64,000 bases of DNA from CAVSUZ01 sp963791885 (GTDB lineage: Bacteria; Pseudomonadota; Alphaproteobacteria; Acetobacterales; Acetobacteraceae): assembly GCA_963791885.1 (NCBI GenBank), contig CAWBUL010000005.1, positions 744,001-808,000 of the forward strand, written 5' to 3'. Both the position numbers and the translations under genes were made by a program. A model generated the notes under the pieces. The model did no database searches. It had not been told where the DNA came from and saw only the letters and a program-made list of their open reading frames with translations. Below, piece by piece: positions 35,899 to 45,158 of this stretch (its first letter is position 1; every line of letters starts with the position of its first letter).

Positions 35899-37064
35899 GC
35901 AATGAGCCGCGCTCCGTCACGGTGCTGGGAAGCACCGGCAGTGTCGGGCGCCAGACCATCGACCTGCTTCTCGCCGCGCCCGGCCATTACCGGGTCTCTG
36001 CCCTGGTCGCCAATCGGAACGCTGCGCTGCTGGCGGAGCAGGCGATTGCGCTTGGGGCGGAGCATGCGGTGGTTTGCGACCCGTCGGCCTATGGCGACCT
36101 GAAATCGGCCCTCGCAGGACATCCCGTCACCGCCGCCGCCGGGCCGGAAGCGGTCGTAGAAGCCGCTGAACGCCAAGCCGACTGGACCATGGCGGCGATC
36201 ACCGGCGCTGCCGGCTTGGCCGCCACCCTTACCGCGATCCGTCGTGGAAGGTCCGTGGCCCTGGCGAACAAGGAGGCACTCGTTTGTGCTGGCGACGTGA
36301 TGCTGCGCGCCGTCGATGACGCCGGGGCGACGTTGCTTCCGGTCGACTCCGAGCACAACGCGATCTTCCAGTCCTTGGCCGAGAACAACCATTCCGCGGT
36401 GGAGCGCATCGTGCTGACCGCCTCGGGCGGCCCATTCCGCACTGCCACGCGAGAGCAGATGCGCGCTGCCACGCCGGAGGCGGCGCTAAAGCATCCCGTC
36501 TGGTCCATGGGCGCCAAGATCAGCATCGATTCCGCCACCATGATGAACAAGGGGCTCGAGGTGATCGAAGCCTCCCGCCTGTTCCGCCTGCCGGAACAGC
36601 AGATCGACGTGTTGTTCCATCCGCAGTCGGTGATTCACGGCATGGTTTGCTACGCGGACGGGAGCGTGCTCGCACAGCTGGGCAGCCCGGACATGCGCAT
36701 TCCCATCGCCCATACTCTCGCCTGGCCGGAGCGGTTGCCCACTGCCGCGCCGCGCCTCGATTTGGCGGCGGTGGGCCGCCTGGAGTTCTTCCCGGCCGAT
36801 ACCGAGCGCTTTCCTGCGCTGGATCTGTGCCGGGAGGCGCTACGGTCGGGCGGCGGCGCGTCAGCCATTGTCAGCGCGGCGAATGAAGTGGCGGTAGAGG
36901 CATTCCTGTCCCGCCGGTTCGGCTTTCTGGATATCGTCGCGACGGCGGCCCATGTGCTGGACGCGATGGGCGCGCCGCCGGCCGACACGCTGGACCAGGT
37001 CATTGCGCTGGATCAGGAGGCGCGGCGCATCGCAATGCGCTTCGCGGCAAGCCGCGCGGCATGA
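35895..37064 (+). CDS. dxr: 1-deoxy-D-xylulose-5-phosphate reductoisomerase
   Basis: A 389-residue NADPH enzyme of the MEP isoprenoid pathway. SVTVLGSTGSVGRQTIDLL is the nucleotide-binding start, and ALANKEALVCAG, PVDSEHNAIFQ, LTASGGPFR, KISIDSATMMNKGLEVIEA and FHPQSVIHGMV are all diagnostic. The ATG at 35895 overlaps the cdsA stop; a TTG six bases earlier is less likely. It supplies precursors for UppS, encoded two genes upstream. Confidence 0.97.
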   Translation: MSNEPRSVTVLGSTGSVGRQTIDLLLAAPGHYRVSALVANRNAALLAEQAIALGAEHAVVCDPSAYGDLKSALAGHPVTAAAGPEAVVEAAERQADWTMAAITGAAGLAATLTAIRRGRSVALANKEALVCAGDVMLRAVDDAGATLLPVDSEHNAIFQSLAENNHSAVERIVLTASGGPFRTATREQMRAATPEAALKHPVWSMGAKISIDSATMMNKGLEVIEASRLFRLPEQQIDVLFHPQSVIHGMVCYADGSVLAQLGSPDMRIPIAHTLAWPERLPTAAPRLDLAAVGRLEFFPADTERFPALDLCREALRSGGGASAIVSAANEVAVEAFLSRRFGFLDIVATAAHVLDAMGAPPADTLDQVIALDQEARRIAMRFAASRAA

Positions 37065-37098
37065 TAGTTTCGTCGGGCTAAATGGGACTGAGAAGCCG

Positions 37099-38202
37099 TT
37101 GATTCATGCTATTCCCGACCTGCTCCGCACGGTCATCGCCTTCGTCGTGGTGCTGGGCATCCTGGTATTCATCCACGAATCGGGCCACTACGTGGCAGCA
37201 CGCTGGCGCGGCGTTTTTGTTGAGACCTTTTCCATCGGCTTCGGCCAGGCGGTGGCGACTTGGCGCGACCGCGCCGGTACCGTTTGGAAAGTCGCGTGGA
37301 TTCCCCTTGGCGGATACGTGCGGCTGCATGGGCAGCAGCACGCCGAGGAGATCGGGCCCGAGAGCAGCATTCCGCTGATCCCTGGCCGTACATACCAGGA
37401 GAAATCCGTTCTCTCACGCGCGATCATCATCGCCGGGGGGCCAGCGGCTAATTTCGTCCTGGCTATCGTGCTGTTCGCCGGCCTGCTCGCAATTGCCGGC
37501 CGCCCAGTCATGCTGCCGGTGGTCAGTCAGGTTCAGCCCGGCTCGGGCGCTGCGCTGGCCGGCGTTCAACCCGGCGACCGCATCGAGGCGATGAATGGCA
37601 AAAGCATCGCGACATTTGGCGATCTGCAGGAGTTCGTCACGCCGCATGCCGATGAGCCAGTGCAAGTAACCATCCTGCGCGACGGACGGCAGATCGTGCT
37701 ACCGGTGATAATCGGTTCCCGCATCGCGGATGGGCAGCGCGTCGGTTTGCTCGGCATCGAAGGCGGGGATGTGGAATACAAGCATGTCTCAGTGCCGGCA
37801 GCGATCGCGGGTGGTTTCACCGAGACATGGCGTGTTACCGCGGATACCGCGCGTGGCGTGGCGCAGATTTTCACCGCCGGCCGTGGTGCCGGCGATATCG
37901 GCGGCCCACTGCGCATTGCACAGCTATCGGGCCAAGTTGCCGCGCTGGGACTGGCGAACCTGGTGTCGTTCATCGCCATCCTGTCCGTCAATCTCGGGTT
38001 GATTAATCTGCTACCGATTCCCGTACTTGATGGCGGGCATCTGTTCTTCCTTCTTTGCGAGGGCGCGCGAGGTCGCCCTCTTTCTGCGCGCATCCGAGAG
38101 TACGGGCTGCGAGCCGGCCTTGCGGTGCTTGGTGGATTGTTCGTCTTTGCAACCTGGAATGATCTGACGCATTTGGGCTTGTTCCGCTGGTTCACCGGCT
38201 AG
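37099..38202 (+). CDS. rseP: RIP metalloprotease RseP (site-2 protease)
   Basis: A 367-residue membrane zinc protease. The HESGH motif (His26, Glu27, His30) sits in the first membrane segment, a PDZ domain is near the centre (VQPGSGAALAGVQPGDRIEAMNG), and the second zinc motif is LLPIPVLDGGHL. I chose TTG at 37099, preceded by GAGAAG, because it places HESGH about 26 residues in, as in the family. RseP cleaves the anti-sigma factor in envelope stress and clears signal-peptide remnants. The gene lies between dxr and bamA as in other alphaproteobacteria. Confidence 0.95.
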   Translation: MIHAIPDLLRTVIAFVVVLGILVFIHESGHYVAARWRGVFVETFSIGFGQAVATWRDRAGTVWKVAWIPLGGYVRLHGQQHAEEIGPESSIPLIPGRTYQEKSVLSRAIIIAGGPAANFVLAIVLFAGLLAIAGRPVMLPVVSQVQPGSGAALAGVQPGDRIEAMNGKSIATFGDLQEFVTPHADEPVQVTILRDGRQIVLPVIIGSRIADGQRVGLLGIEGGDVEYKHVSVPAAIAGGFTETWRVTADTARGVAQIFTAGRGAGDIGGPLRIAQLSGQVAALGLANLVSFIAILSVNLGLINLLPIPVLDGGHLFFLLCEGARGRPLSARIREYGLRAGLAVLGGLFVFATWNDLTHLGLFRWFTG

Positions 38203-38385
38203 CGTGTGATTGCTGAGCCCGGCATCGCCGGACGCGTGAATTACCCTCTGAAACAGAAGTCTGCGCTTTTATCGTGCGGGACCGTCTGGCGTGGAGGCGG
38301 CTTGCTGGGTATGGTCCGCGGCCCGCTGGGTCGGTCCTTTGCAGCGATTCCCTCGGGCACGAACGACACTCGGGAGGCTAACCGC

Positions 38386-40752
38386 TTGATCCGTTTCCGC
38401 CTTCTTCTGCTTGCGGCTGCCTGCCTGATTTCGATGTTCAATCCCGCTTTCGCCCAGCCAGTTCGCCGTGCGGCTGTCACCACGCAGGCCGCGGTTCAGT
38501 CCGGCGACGTGATCCGTACCATCCAGGTCGAAGGCAATCACCGTATCGATACCGGCACCATTCTCTCGTACATCCTTGTCCATGTGGGTGACACGTTCGC
38601 GCCTGGGCCGATCAATGAAAGCCTGAAGACACTCTACGCGACGGGGCTTTTTCAGGACGTCAACCTTACACGCCAGGGTGACACACTGGTGGTGCACGTC
38701 GTTGAAAATCCGGTCGTCAATCAGGTCGCGTTCGAGGGCAACCACGAAATCGTGGATAACAACCTGCAGAATGCCATCCAGTTACGCGCAAGATCGGTCT
38801 TCACACCCGGAGCGGCCGAAGCCGACCGGCAGAAGATACTGACCCTGTATGCGCAGAAGGGTTATTACGACGCGACGGTGGAGCCGGTGATCATCCGCCT
38901 GCCGGAAAACCGGGTGAACGTCGTATTCCAGATCAATGACGGCCCTGCCACGCTGGTCAGCAAGATCGCCTTCGTGGGCAACCACGCTTTCGGGCAGGGC
39001 CGGCTTGCCGAAGTGATCAGCACACGCGAGCAACGGTGGTGGCGCTTCCTATCGACCTCCGATGAGTACAACTCGGAGCGGTTGGACTACGACAAGGAGC
39101 TGCTCCGCCGCTTTTACCTTCACCAGGGCTACTTAGACTTCAACGTGACGGATGCGACTGCGGAACTGGCGCCGGATCGGAAGGGATTCTTTCTGACCTT
39201 CACTGTCGATGAAGGGGCCCGCTATCACATCGGCAAGATCACCATCAACAGTTCGCTGAAGGGTATCACTCCGGCACAGCTTTCAAGTCAGCTGCAGATT
39301 TCACAGGGCGATTGGTATGACGGTGACGCGGTGGGCCGCAGCGCGGACCTGATGGAGGAGTATGTCCGCAACCATGGCTTTGCCTTCGTTCATGTCGAGC
39401 CGCATCTCGACCGGCATCCCGACCAGCACATTGTAAACATCACTTTTGATGCCACCGAAGGTCCACGGGTGTATATCGAGCGCATCGACATCACCGGCAA
39501 CACCCGCACCCAAGACAAGGTAATCCGCCGCCAGTTCCAGGTTGCCGAAGGTGATGCCTTCAATGCTCAGTCGCTGCGGGACACACGCCAGCGGCTAACT
39601 GATCTCGGCTATTTCCAAAGCGTGAACATGTCAACGACGCCCGGTTCGGCGCCAGACAAGGCGATCATCAATACGCAGGTTCAGGAGAAAGCCACTGGCG
39701 AACTGACGCTCGGTGCGGGCTATTCGACGGATGCTGGCTTCCTGGTTGATGCGGGTCTTCACGAGCGCAACCTTGTCGGCACCGGGATCGATGCCGGGAT
39801 CAACGGTGTGCTGGCGCAGAGAGACAGCTCAATCGACCTTTCCGTTACGCAGCCCTACTTTTTGGATAAAAACATCTTGCTCGGGGGTGACGTCTTCCTG
39901 ATCCAGACGAACAATCTCGGCACCGAGCCTTATAACGAAAAACGCGTCGGCTTCACCACGCGCACCGGCTTCAACTACACCGACCATCTGCGGCAGGTGT
40001 GGAGTTACTCACTGGTTGATCGCGAAGTCTACGACGTCACCGCCGGGTCCAGCTACTACATCACCTCTCAGGAGGGGTACACGCTTCTGTCCCAGGTTAG
40101 CCAGGTCCTTACACTGGATTATCGGGACAGCACGGTGGATCCCCATAAGGGATGGGTTCTCTCGGGCGGCACTGACTTTGCGGGGCTTGGCGGTGACGCC
40201 CATTTCGTGCGTACACGAGCAGACGCGGGGGTGTATGTGCCGCTCGACAAGTTCACCGGCAACAGCGACTGGGGTCTGCAGTTCACCGGCGGCATCGGTT
40301 ATCTGTTCAATCTTGGCTACCAGGAATCGGTGATCGACCGGTTCTATCTAGGCGGCGACAATCTGCGGGGATTCCAGACAGGGGGCGTCGGACCGCATGA
40401 TGTGAGCACTGGTGATTCCCTTGGCGGCCGCTTCATGTGGGACGAGAGCAACCAGGTGAATTTCCCGCTGCCCTTTATACCCCCTGATTTCGGCTTGTCG
40501 GGCCACACTTTCGTGGATATCGGCGCGCTGACACAGGGCAACTTCGAAAGCGGCGTTTGCCCCAATTCTCCGCTGGGCGGCACCACGTGTCCGCCTGTGA
40601 CCAACTATGCCGCCCCGCGGGTAGGGGCAGGGTTTGGGGTGACGTGGCGGTCCGGTTTCGGTCTGATCAATGTTGACGTGACGCCCTTTGTCGTGAAACA
40701 GCCATTTGATCAGACGCAGATCTTCCGCTTCGGATTCGGTACGAGGTTCTAG
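38386..40752 (+). CDS. bamA: Outer-membrane protein assembly factor BamA
   Basis: A protein of about 788 residues. The signal peptide (RLLLLAAACLISMFNPAFA) is followed by five POTRA domains (about residues 35-365) and a C-terminal beta barrel ending FRFGFGTRF, with the terminal Phe needed for assembly. VIDRFYLGGDNLRGFQTGGVGP contains the conserved RGF motif of loop 6. I chose TTG at 38386, which has GGGAGG eight bases before it; an ATG-less upstream extension to 38206 is open but lacks a signal-like start. BamA inserts beta-barrel proteins into the outer membrane. Its stop overlaps the GTG of the skp-like gene. Confidence 0.95.
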   Translation: MIRFRLLLLAAACLISMFNPAFAQPVRRAAVTTQAAVQSGDVIRTIQVEGNHRIDTGTILSYILVHVGDTFAPGPINESLKTLYATGLFQDVNLTRQGDTLVVHVVENPVVNQVAFEGNHEIVDNNLQNAIQLRARSVFTPGAAEADRQKILTLYAQKGYYDATVEPVIIRLPENRVNVVFQINDGPATLVSKIAFVGNHAFGQGRLAEVISTREQRWWRFLSTSDEYNSERLDYDKELLRRFYLHQGYLDFNVTDATAELAPDRKGFFLTFTVDEGARYHIGKITINSSLKGITPAQLSSQLQISQGDWYDGDAVGRSADLMEEYVRNHGFAFVHVEPHLDRHPDQHIVNITFDATEGPRVYIERIDITGNTRTQDKVIRRQFQVAEGDAFNAQSLRDTRQRLTDLGYFQSVNMSTTPGSAPDKAIINTQVQEKATGELTLGAGYSTDAGFLVDAGLHERNLVGTGIDAGINGVLAQRDSSIDLSVTQPYFLDKNILLGGDVFLIQTNNLGTEPYNEKRVGFTTRTGFNYTDHLRQVWSYSLVDREVYDVTAGSSYYITSQEGYTLLSQVSQVLTLDYRDSTVDPHKGWVLSGGTDFAGLGGDAHFVRTRADAGVYVPLDKFTGNSDWGLQFTGGIGYLFNLGYQESVIDRFYLGGDNLRGFQTGGVGPHDVSTGDSLGGRFMWDESNQVNFPLPFIPPDFGLSGHTFVDIGALTQGNFESGVCPNSPLGGTTCPPVTNYAAPRVGAGFGVTWRSGFGLINVDVTPFVVKQPFDQTQIFRFGFGTRF

Positions 40753-41594
40753 TGGTATTCTTGAGGTTCCTGCTTCCCGTCGCCATGGCTGCGGCGATCG
40801 GTCTCGCTCTGGCGCCCGCCGGGGCGCAGCAAACGGGCCCCGGCTGGTTCATGCCCGGTCAGGCCCGACCACAGGTCGTGCCGCGCGCTGCGGGCCCCCG
40901 TCAGCCGGCAGCGGCGCCGCCGGCGATGTTGGCGCCTGAGGCCGCGCCGGAAGATGAGTCGCAGGCGACCCCACCCGAGCAGTTGCAGGTGCAACTGCCG
41001 CCTGCCCAGCCGGTGCCGGACGTGCCGCACAGCACCATGCCGCCGGCGGCCGTGCTCGGCGTTCTTTCGATCCCCGACGTGCTGCGCGCCTCGGTCGCGT
41101 ACCAGGCGGCTGACAAGATCATCTCCGAGCGCCGGCAGAAACTGAACGAAGACGCACAAAAAGAGCAGACGAAGCTCCGCGACATGGGCCAGGCGTTGGC
41201 AAATGATCGCGGCAAGCTGACGCCTGAGCAGGTGCGGGCGCGGGAGAAAGAGCTTCAGGACCGGTTTGCCGAATCGCGGCGCACCTTTACCGACCGCAAC
41301 AGGATCATTCAGGAACAGGGGCAGTACGCGCTGCTCCAGATCCAACGCACATTGACCGAGGTGGTGCAGAAAGTGGCTTCTGCCCACGGCATGAATCTCG
41401 TGCTGCAGCGGGCCGAAGTCGCGGTGAACATCCCGGAGTTCGACATTACCCCGCAGGTCGCAGACGTCCTCAACAAGGCACTTCCGTCCGTCGTGATTCC
41501 GGCCGAGGGCGTTTCGCCGGTGAGTTCGACGCCGGTCGCGTCCAACACGGATCAGGGCAAGAAGACAGCGGCGGCGCCTGCGAAGAAGCCGTGA
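40752..41594 (+). CDS. OmpH/Skp-family periplasmic chaperone
   Basis: A 280-residue exported protein starting at GTG 40752 (overlapping the bamA stop). After the signal peptide comes a Pro/Ala-rich spacer (about residues 30-100), longer than in classical Skp (about 160 residues in total), then the OmpH helical part: AADKIISERRQKLNEDAQKEQTKL, GKLTPEQVRAREKELQDRFAESRRTFTDRNRI and LTEVVQKVASAHGMNLVLQRAEV. The position between bamA and lpxD is the usual place for skp. It would hold unfolded outer-membrane proteins in the periplasm. Confidence 0.85.
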   Translation: MVFLRFLLPVAMAAAIGLALAPAGAQQTGPGWFMPGQARPQVVPRAAGPRQPAAAPPAMLAPEAAPEDESQATPPEQLQVQLPPAQPVPDVPHSTMPPAAVLGVLSIPDVLRASVAYQAADKIISERRQKLNEDAQKEQTKLRDMGQALANDRGKLTPEQVRAREKELQDRFAESRRTFTDRNRIIQEQGQYALLQIQRTLTEVVQKVASAHGMNLVLQRAEVAVNIPEFDITPQVADVLNKALPSVVIPAEGVSPVSSTPVASNTDQGKKTAAAPAKKP

Positions 41595-41617
41595 TCGCCC
41601 AGGGGGACTAACCGATC

Positions 41618-42660
41618 GTGGACTGGCCGGAGACCGCCGGCGATCCCCGGTTCTATCGTCGGTCCGGCCCCTACTCGCTTGCGGAAGTCGCACAGGCTGC
41701 CGGCGTTGAGACGCGAGCGACCGAGCTGACCATCAGCGGTGTGGCACCTCTGCAGACCGCCGGACCTGCTGAGGTCAGTTTCCTTGATAACAGCAAGTAC
41801 GCTGCCGCTCTGGAGCAGACACGGGCCGGCATGGTGCTGGTGCGGCCCGATATGCTGCAACGCGTGCCTGCGGGAACCGTCCCGCTCGTCACGGCCGATC
41901 CCTACCCCGCTTGGGCGCGCGTCGCCGCGCTGTTCTATCCGCTCCCTCCGGCGCGGCCGGGAGTCCATACAGCCGCTGTGGTCCATGCGGAGGCTGAGAT
42001 CGATCCCACCGCGGAGATCGGGCCGCTCGCGATAATCGGCGCCAATGTGTTCATCGGCGCGCGATCCCGGATCGGGGCCGGGGCCGTGATCGGCGATGCG
42101 TGGTCATCGGTCCGGATTGCCGGATCGGCGCACAGGTTACGCTCAGCTACGCGTTGATCGGCGCGCGGGTTGTCATCTATCCCGGGGCGCGCATCGGGCA
42201 GGACGGGTTCGGGTTTGCCGTCAGGCCAGCCGCTTTCTTTTCCGTCCCGCAGCTTGGCCGCGTGGTGGTGGAAGACGATGTGGAGATCGGCGCCAACACC
42301 ACCATCGATCGCGGGAGCCTGCATGACACGGTGATCGGTGCCGGCTCGCGCCTCGACAACCTTGTGCAGATCGGGCACAACGTGAGGGTCGGCCGGCTGT
42401 GTGTGATCGTTGCCCAGGTTGGCATCTCCGGTTCAACTATTCTGGAAGACCACGTCATGATCGCCGGACAGGCCGGCCTGATCGGTCATTTGCGGATCGG
42501 CCGGAAGGCGCGCATCGGCGCCCAAGCCGGCATCATGTCCGACGTCGCGGCGGGAACCGAGGTGGTGGGAAGCCCGGCCATGCCAGTGCGGGAATTCTTC
42601 CGCCAGGTCGTGACGCTGCGCCGTCTGGCGAGGCGAAGTCCTCGGCAGAAGACGGACTGA
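41618..42660 (+). CDS. lpxD: UDP-3-O-acylglucosamine N-acyltransferase, frameshifted
   Basis: About 347 residues after restoring one base. The N-terminal uridine-binding domain (YSLAEVAQAAGVE, GPAEVSFLDNSKYAAAL) is followed by hexapeptide repeats (AEIGPLAIIGANVFIGARSRIGAGAVIGD). Near 42097 the frame fails by -1; the other frame continues VIGPDCRIGAQ, GQDGFGFAV, NTTIDRG, NLVQIGHNVRVG with the catalytic His, and SGSTILEDHVMIAGQAG. LpxD adds the N-linked 3-hydroxyacyl chain in lipid A synthesis. The gene is normally essential and lies in its normal place, so a sequence error (one missing G) is more likely than loss. The start is GTG 41618. Confidence 0.92.
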
Positions 42661-42666
42661 GCCACC

Positions 42667-43144
42667 ATGGACGCGCCTACAAGGGACGTGACGGAGGTCG
42701 TGGATATCGCCGGCATTCTGCATGCGATACCACATCGCTACCCGTTTCTGATGATCGACCGCGTGGTAGACCTCGTGCGTAACAGATCCGCCGTGGGCAT
42801 CAAGAACGTCTCTGCCAACGAATCCTTCTTTCAGGGGCACTTCCCCAATCATCCGGTGATGCCCGGCGTTCTGATCGTGGAAAGCATGGCACAGACCGCG
42901 GCAGTTCTGGTGGTTGAGACGCTTGGCCCGGAATTCAGCGGGTAAGGTCGTCTACTTCATGTCGATCGAGGGCGCGAAGTTCCGTCGCCCCGTCGTGCCG
43001 GGCGATCAGTTGCGCATCCACGTGGTGAAAGAGCGCAACCGTGGCAATGTGTGGAAATTCCACGCGGTGGCAAAGGTGGAAGCGGTGTCCGTTGCTGAAG
43101 CGACCTATTCCGCGATGATCATGGACCGCGCCAAGCCGATCTGA
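42667..43144 (+). CDS. fabZ: 3-hydroxyacyl-ACP dehydratase, frameshifted
   Basis: About 158 residues after removing one base. The first frame has LHAIPHRYPFLMIDRV with the catalytic His, and FFQGHFPNHPVMPGVLIVESMAQTAAVL with the catalytic Glu. It then meets TAA at 42943. The +1 frame continues seamlessly as GKVVYFMSIEGAKFRRPVVPGDQL through MIMDRAKPI, the normal C-terminus. One extra base near 42941-42943 explains it. FabZ dehydrates 3-hydroxyacyl-ACP in fatty-acid synthesis and shares its substrate pool with LpxD and LpxA, whose genes flank it. Confidence 0.93.
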
Positions 43145-43267
43145 TTCTTTCTTGTACAACAAGACGTTACACTGATGCACGCGAAACACGCGGCAACAAT
43201 GATTGACTTGGTCGCCGCCCTGAGACGCGCGTAAGTCATGCCTGAAAAAATGGGAGCGCAAACAAGC

Positions 43268-44098
43268 ATGGACGCCATCGCGACCGGCTTCGAGCTGCGT
43301 GGCATATCGACGTCAATCCATCCGGCCGCGGTCGTTTCACCTCAGGCGGAACTGGGTGAAGGCGTTTCGATCGGCCCTTTCTGCACAGTTGGACCGAATG
43401 TCGAAATCGAGGACGGTGCGCGGCTCGTATCTCATGTCGCGGTGGACGGGCACGCGCATATCGGCGCCGACGCGGTGCTTTATCCCTTCTGCACCGTGGG
43501 GCTGGAGCCGCAGGACCTGAAATACCGTGGCGAACCGACGCGGTGTGAGATCGGAGCACGCACACAGGTTCGCGAGCATTGCACGATCCACCGCGGCACC
43601 GCCAGCGGGCGCGGCGTTACGCGCATCGGCGCGGATTGCTTTATCATGGCGGTGGCGCATGTCGCGCACGATTGCACGATCGGCGATCACGTGATCATCG
43701 CGAATAATGCCGTCATGGGTGGGCATGTCAGCATCGACGACCATGCTGTGATCGGCGGTAGTGCGGCGATCCATCAATACGTGCGCATTGGACGCGCTGC
43801 GATGATCGGCGGCGTCTCCGGCGTCGAGGGAGATGTGGTTCCGTTTGGTAGCGTTATCGGCAATCGGGCGCGGCTGGCCGGTATCAACGTGATCGGGCTG
43901 CAGCGGCGCGGCTTCACCAAAGCGCAAATCCAGCGGCTGCGCATTGCCTTCCGCACGCTATTCTCCGACCAGGGCGTGTTCGCTGCTCGGGTGGAGCAGG
44001 TGCGCGCGCAGTTCGGCGATGACGAGCTTGTGGCGGAGGTGATCGCCTTCATCGATACGCCGAGCCGACGCGGGTTGATCCGATCGGAGAAGGCCTGA
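43268..44098 (+). CDS. lpxA: Acyl-ACP--UDP-N-acetylglucosamine O-acyltransferase
   Basis: About 276 residues, the first enzyme of lipid A synthesis. Left-handed beta-helix repeats run from SIHPAAVVSPQAELGEGVSIGPF onward, with CTVGLEPQDLKYRGEPTRCEIG, VREHCTIHRGTASG, MAVAHVAHDCTIGDHVIIANNAV containing the catalytic His, and the C-terminal GLQRRGFTKAQIQRLRIAFRTLF. I chose ATG 43268 because GGGAG lies 11 bases upstream; ATG 43238, adding ten residues, has no visible ribosome-binding site but cannot be excluded. The usual downstream lpxI and lpxB genes are not here. Confidence 0.95.
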   Translation: MDAIATGFELRGISTSIHPAAVVSPQAELGEGVSIGPFCTVGPNVEIEDGARLVSHVAVDGHAHIGADAVLYPFCTVGLEPQDLKYRGEPTRCEIGARTQVREHCTIHRGTASGRGVTRIGADCFIMAVAHVAHDCTIGDHVIIANNAVMGGHVSIDDHAVIGGSAAIHQYVRIGRAAMIGGVSGVEGDVVPFGSVIGNRARLAGINVIGLQRRGFTKAQIQRLRIAFRTLFSDQGVFAARVEQVRAQFGDDELVAEVIAFIDTPSRRGLIRSEKA

Positions 44099-44133
44099 CG
44101 CGCGCCCGCGATCTCGGGCTCGCGTGCGGCACC

Positions 44134-45125
44134 TTGCCGCCGGGCCCGCGCAATACCATCGCAGACGTTCCCGGTATCAGCGTGGGGCATGTCATGCTGA
44201 ATGCCGGCGCCACCCACACTGGCGTCACCGCGGTCGTGCCGCATGCGGGCAACCCGTTCCTCGATAAGCCACTCGCCGCCTGCGCCGTGCTGAACGGCTT
44301 CGGCAAGAGTGTGGGCTTGGTACAAATCGCCGAACTCGGCACGCTGGAGACGCCGATCCTGCTCACCAACACCTTCTCGGTCGGCACCTGCGCAAATGCG
44401 CTGATCCGCCGCGCGATCCGCCAGAACCCGGAGATCGGCCGCACCATCAGCACGGTCAATCCGGTGGTGATGGAGTGCAACGACGGCTACCTGAGCGACA
44501 TCCAGGCCATGGCGGTGAGCGAAGCGGATGCCGAGGCGGCCATCGACTCGGCTGCGGAGGACTTCGCGGTGGGTGCCGTCGGGGCCGGCACGGGAATGAG
44601 CTGTTTTGGTCTGAAGGGCGGTATCGGCTCGGCGTCCCGCCGGATTCGGCTCGACGACGCTGAGTTCCATCTGGGCTGCTGGTGCTGGCGAATTTCGGCC
44701 GGGCCGGTGACCTACACCTGCCGGACGGGCGGCGCGTCGGGGCTGGTTCGTCGGTGCCGGAGCATGGCTCCTGCATCATCGTGATCGGAACGGATGTTCC
44801 ACTGGATGCGCGTCAGCTTGGCCGCGTGGCGCGGCGCGCGGGCGTTGGCCTCGCCTGGTGCGGCGCGTTCTGGGGCAATGGCAGCGGCGACATCGCGGTG
44901 GCGTTCACCACCGCCAATCGGGTGCCACATCACGCGCCGACGGACTTGCTGGATTTCCGCTGCCTGAACGAAGGCCGCATTGATCGGCTGTTCCAGGCCG
45001 TGGCGGAGGGCACGCAGGAAGCGGTGATGGGCGCCTTGGCGGCGTCTCCGACGTTCAGCGGCCGGGACGGTCACATGCGCCGTGGTCTGGCCGAAATCCT
45101 TGCGAACCGGGGCGACCGGCCTTAA
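44134..45125 (+). CDS. P1 family peptidase (DmpA/S58, L-aminopeptidase/D-esterase-like), frameshifted
   Basis: About 330 residues after restoring one base. Motifs are NTIADVPGISVGHV, AVLNGFGKSVGLVQIAELGTLETPILLTNTFSVG, NPVVMECNDGYLSD and GAVGAGTGMSCFGLKGGIGSASRR. The self-processing nucleophile in DmpA is a Ser after a Gly-rich stretch; here it would lie in the second part, near VGAGSSVPEHGSCIIVIGTDVPLDARQLGRVARRAGVGL. The frame fails by -1 near 44675 (HLGC against LVLANFGRAGDLH). Homology seems to reach upstream to about 44098 (TRARDLGL), but only CTG or TTG starts exist there. The start is uncertain. Confidence 0.82.
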
Positions 45126-45158
45126 CTGCGCCGCGTCGCGAGCGAAGGAAACAGGAAA

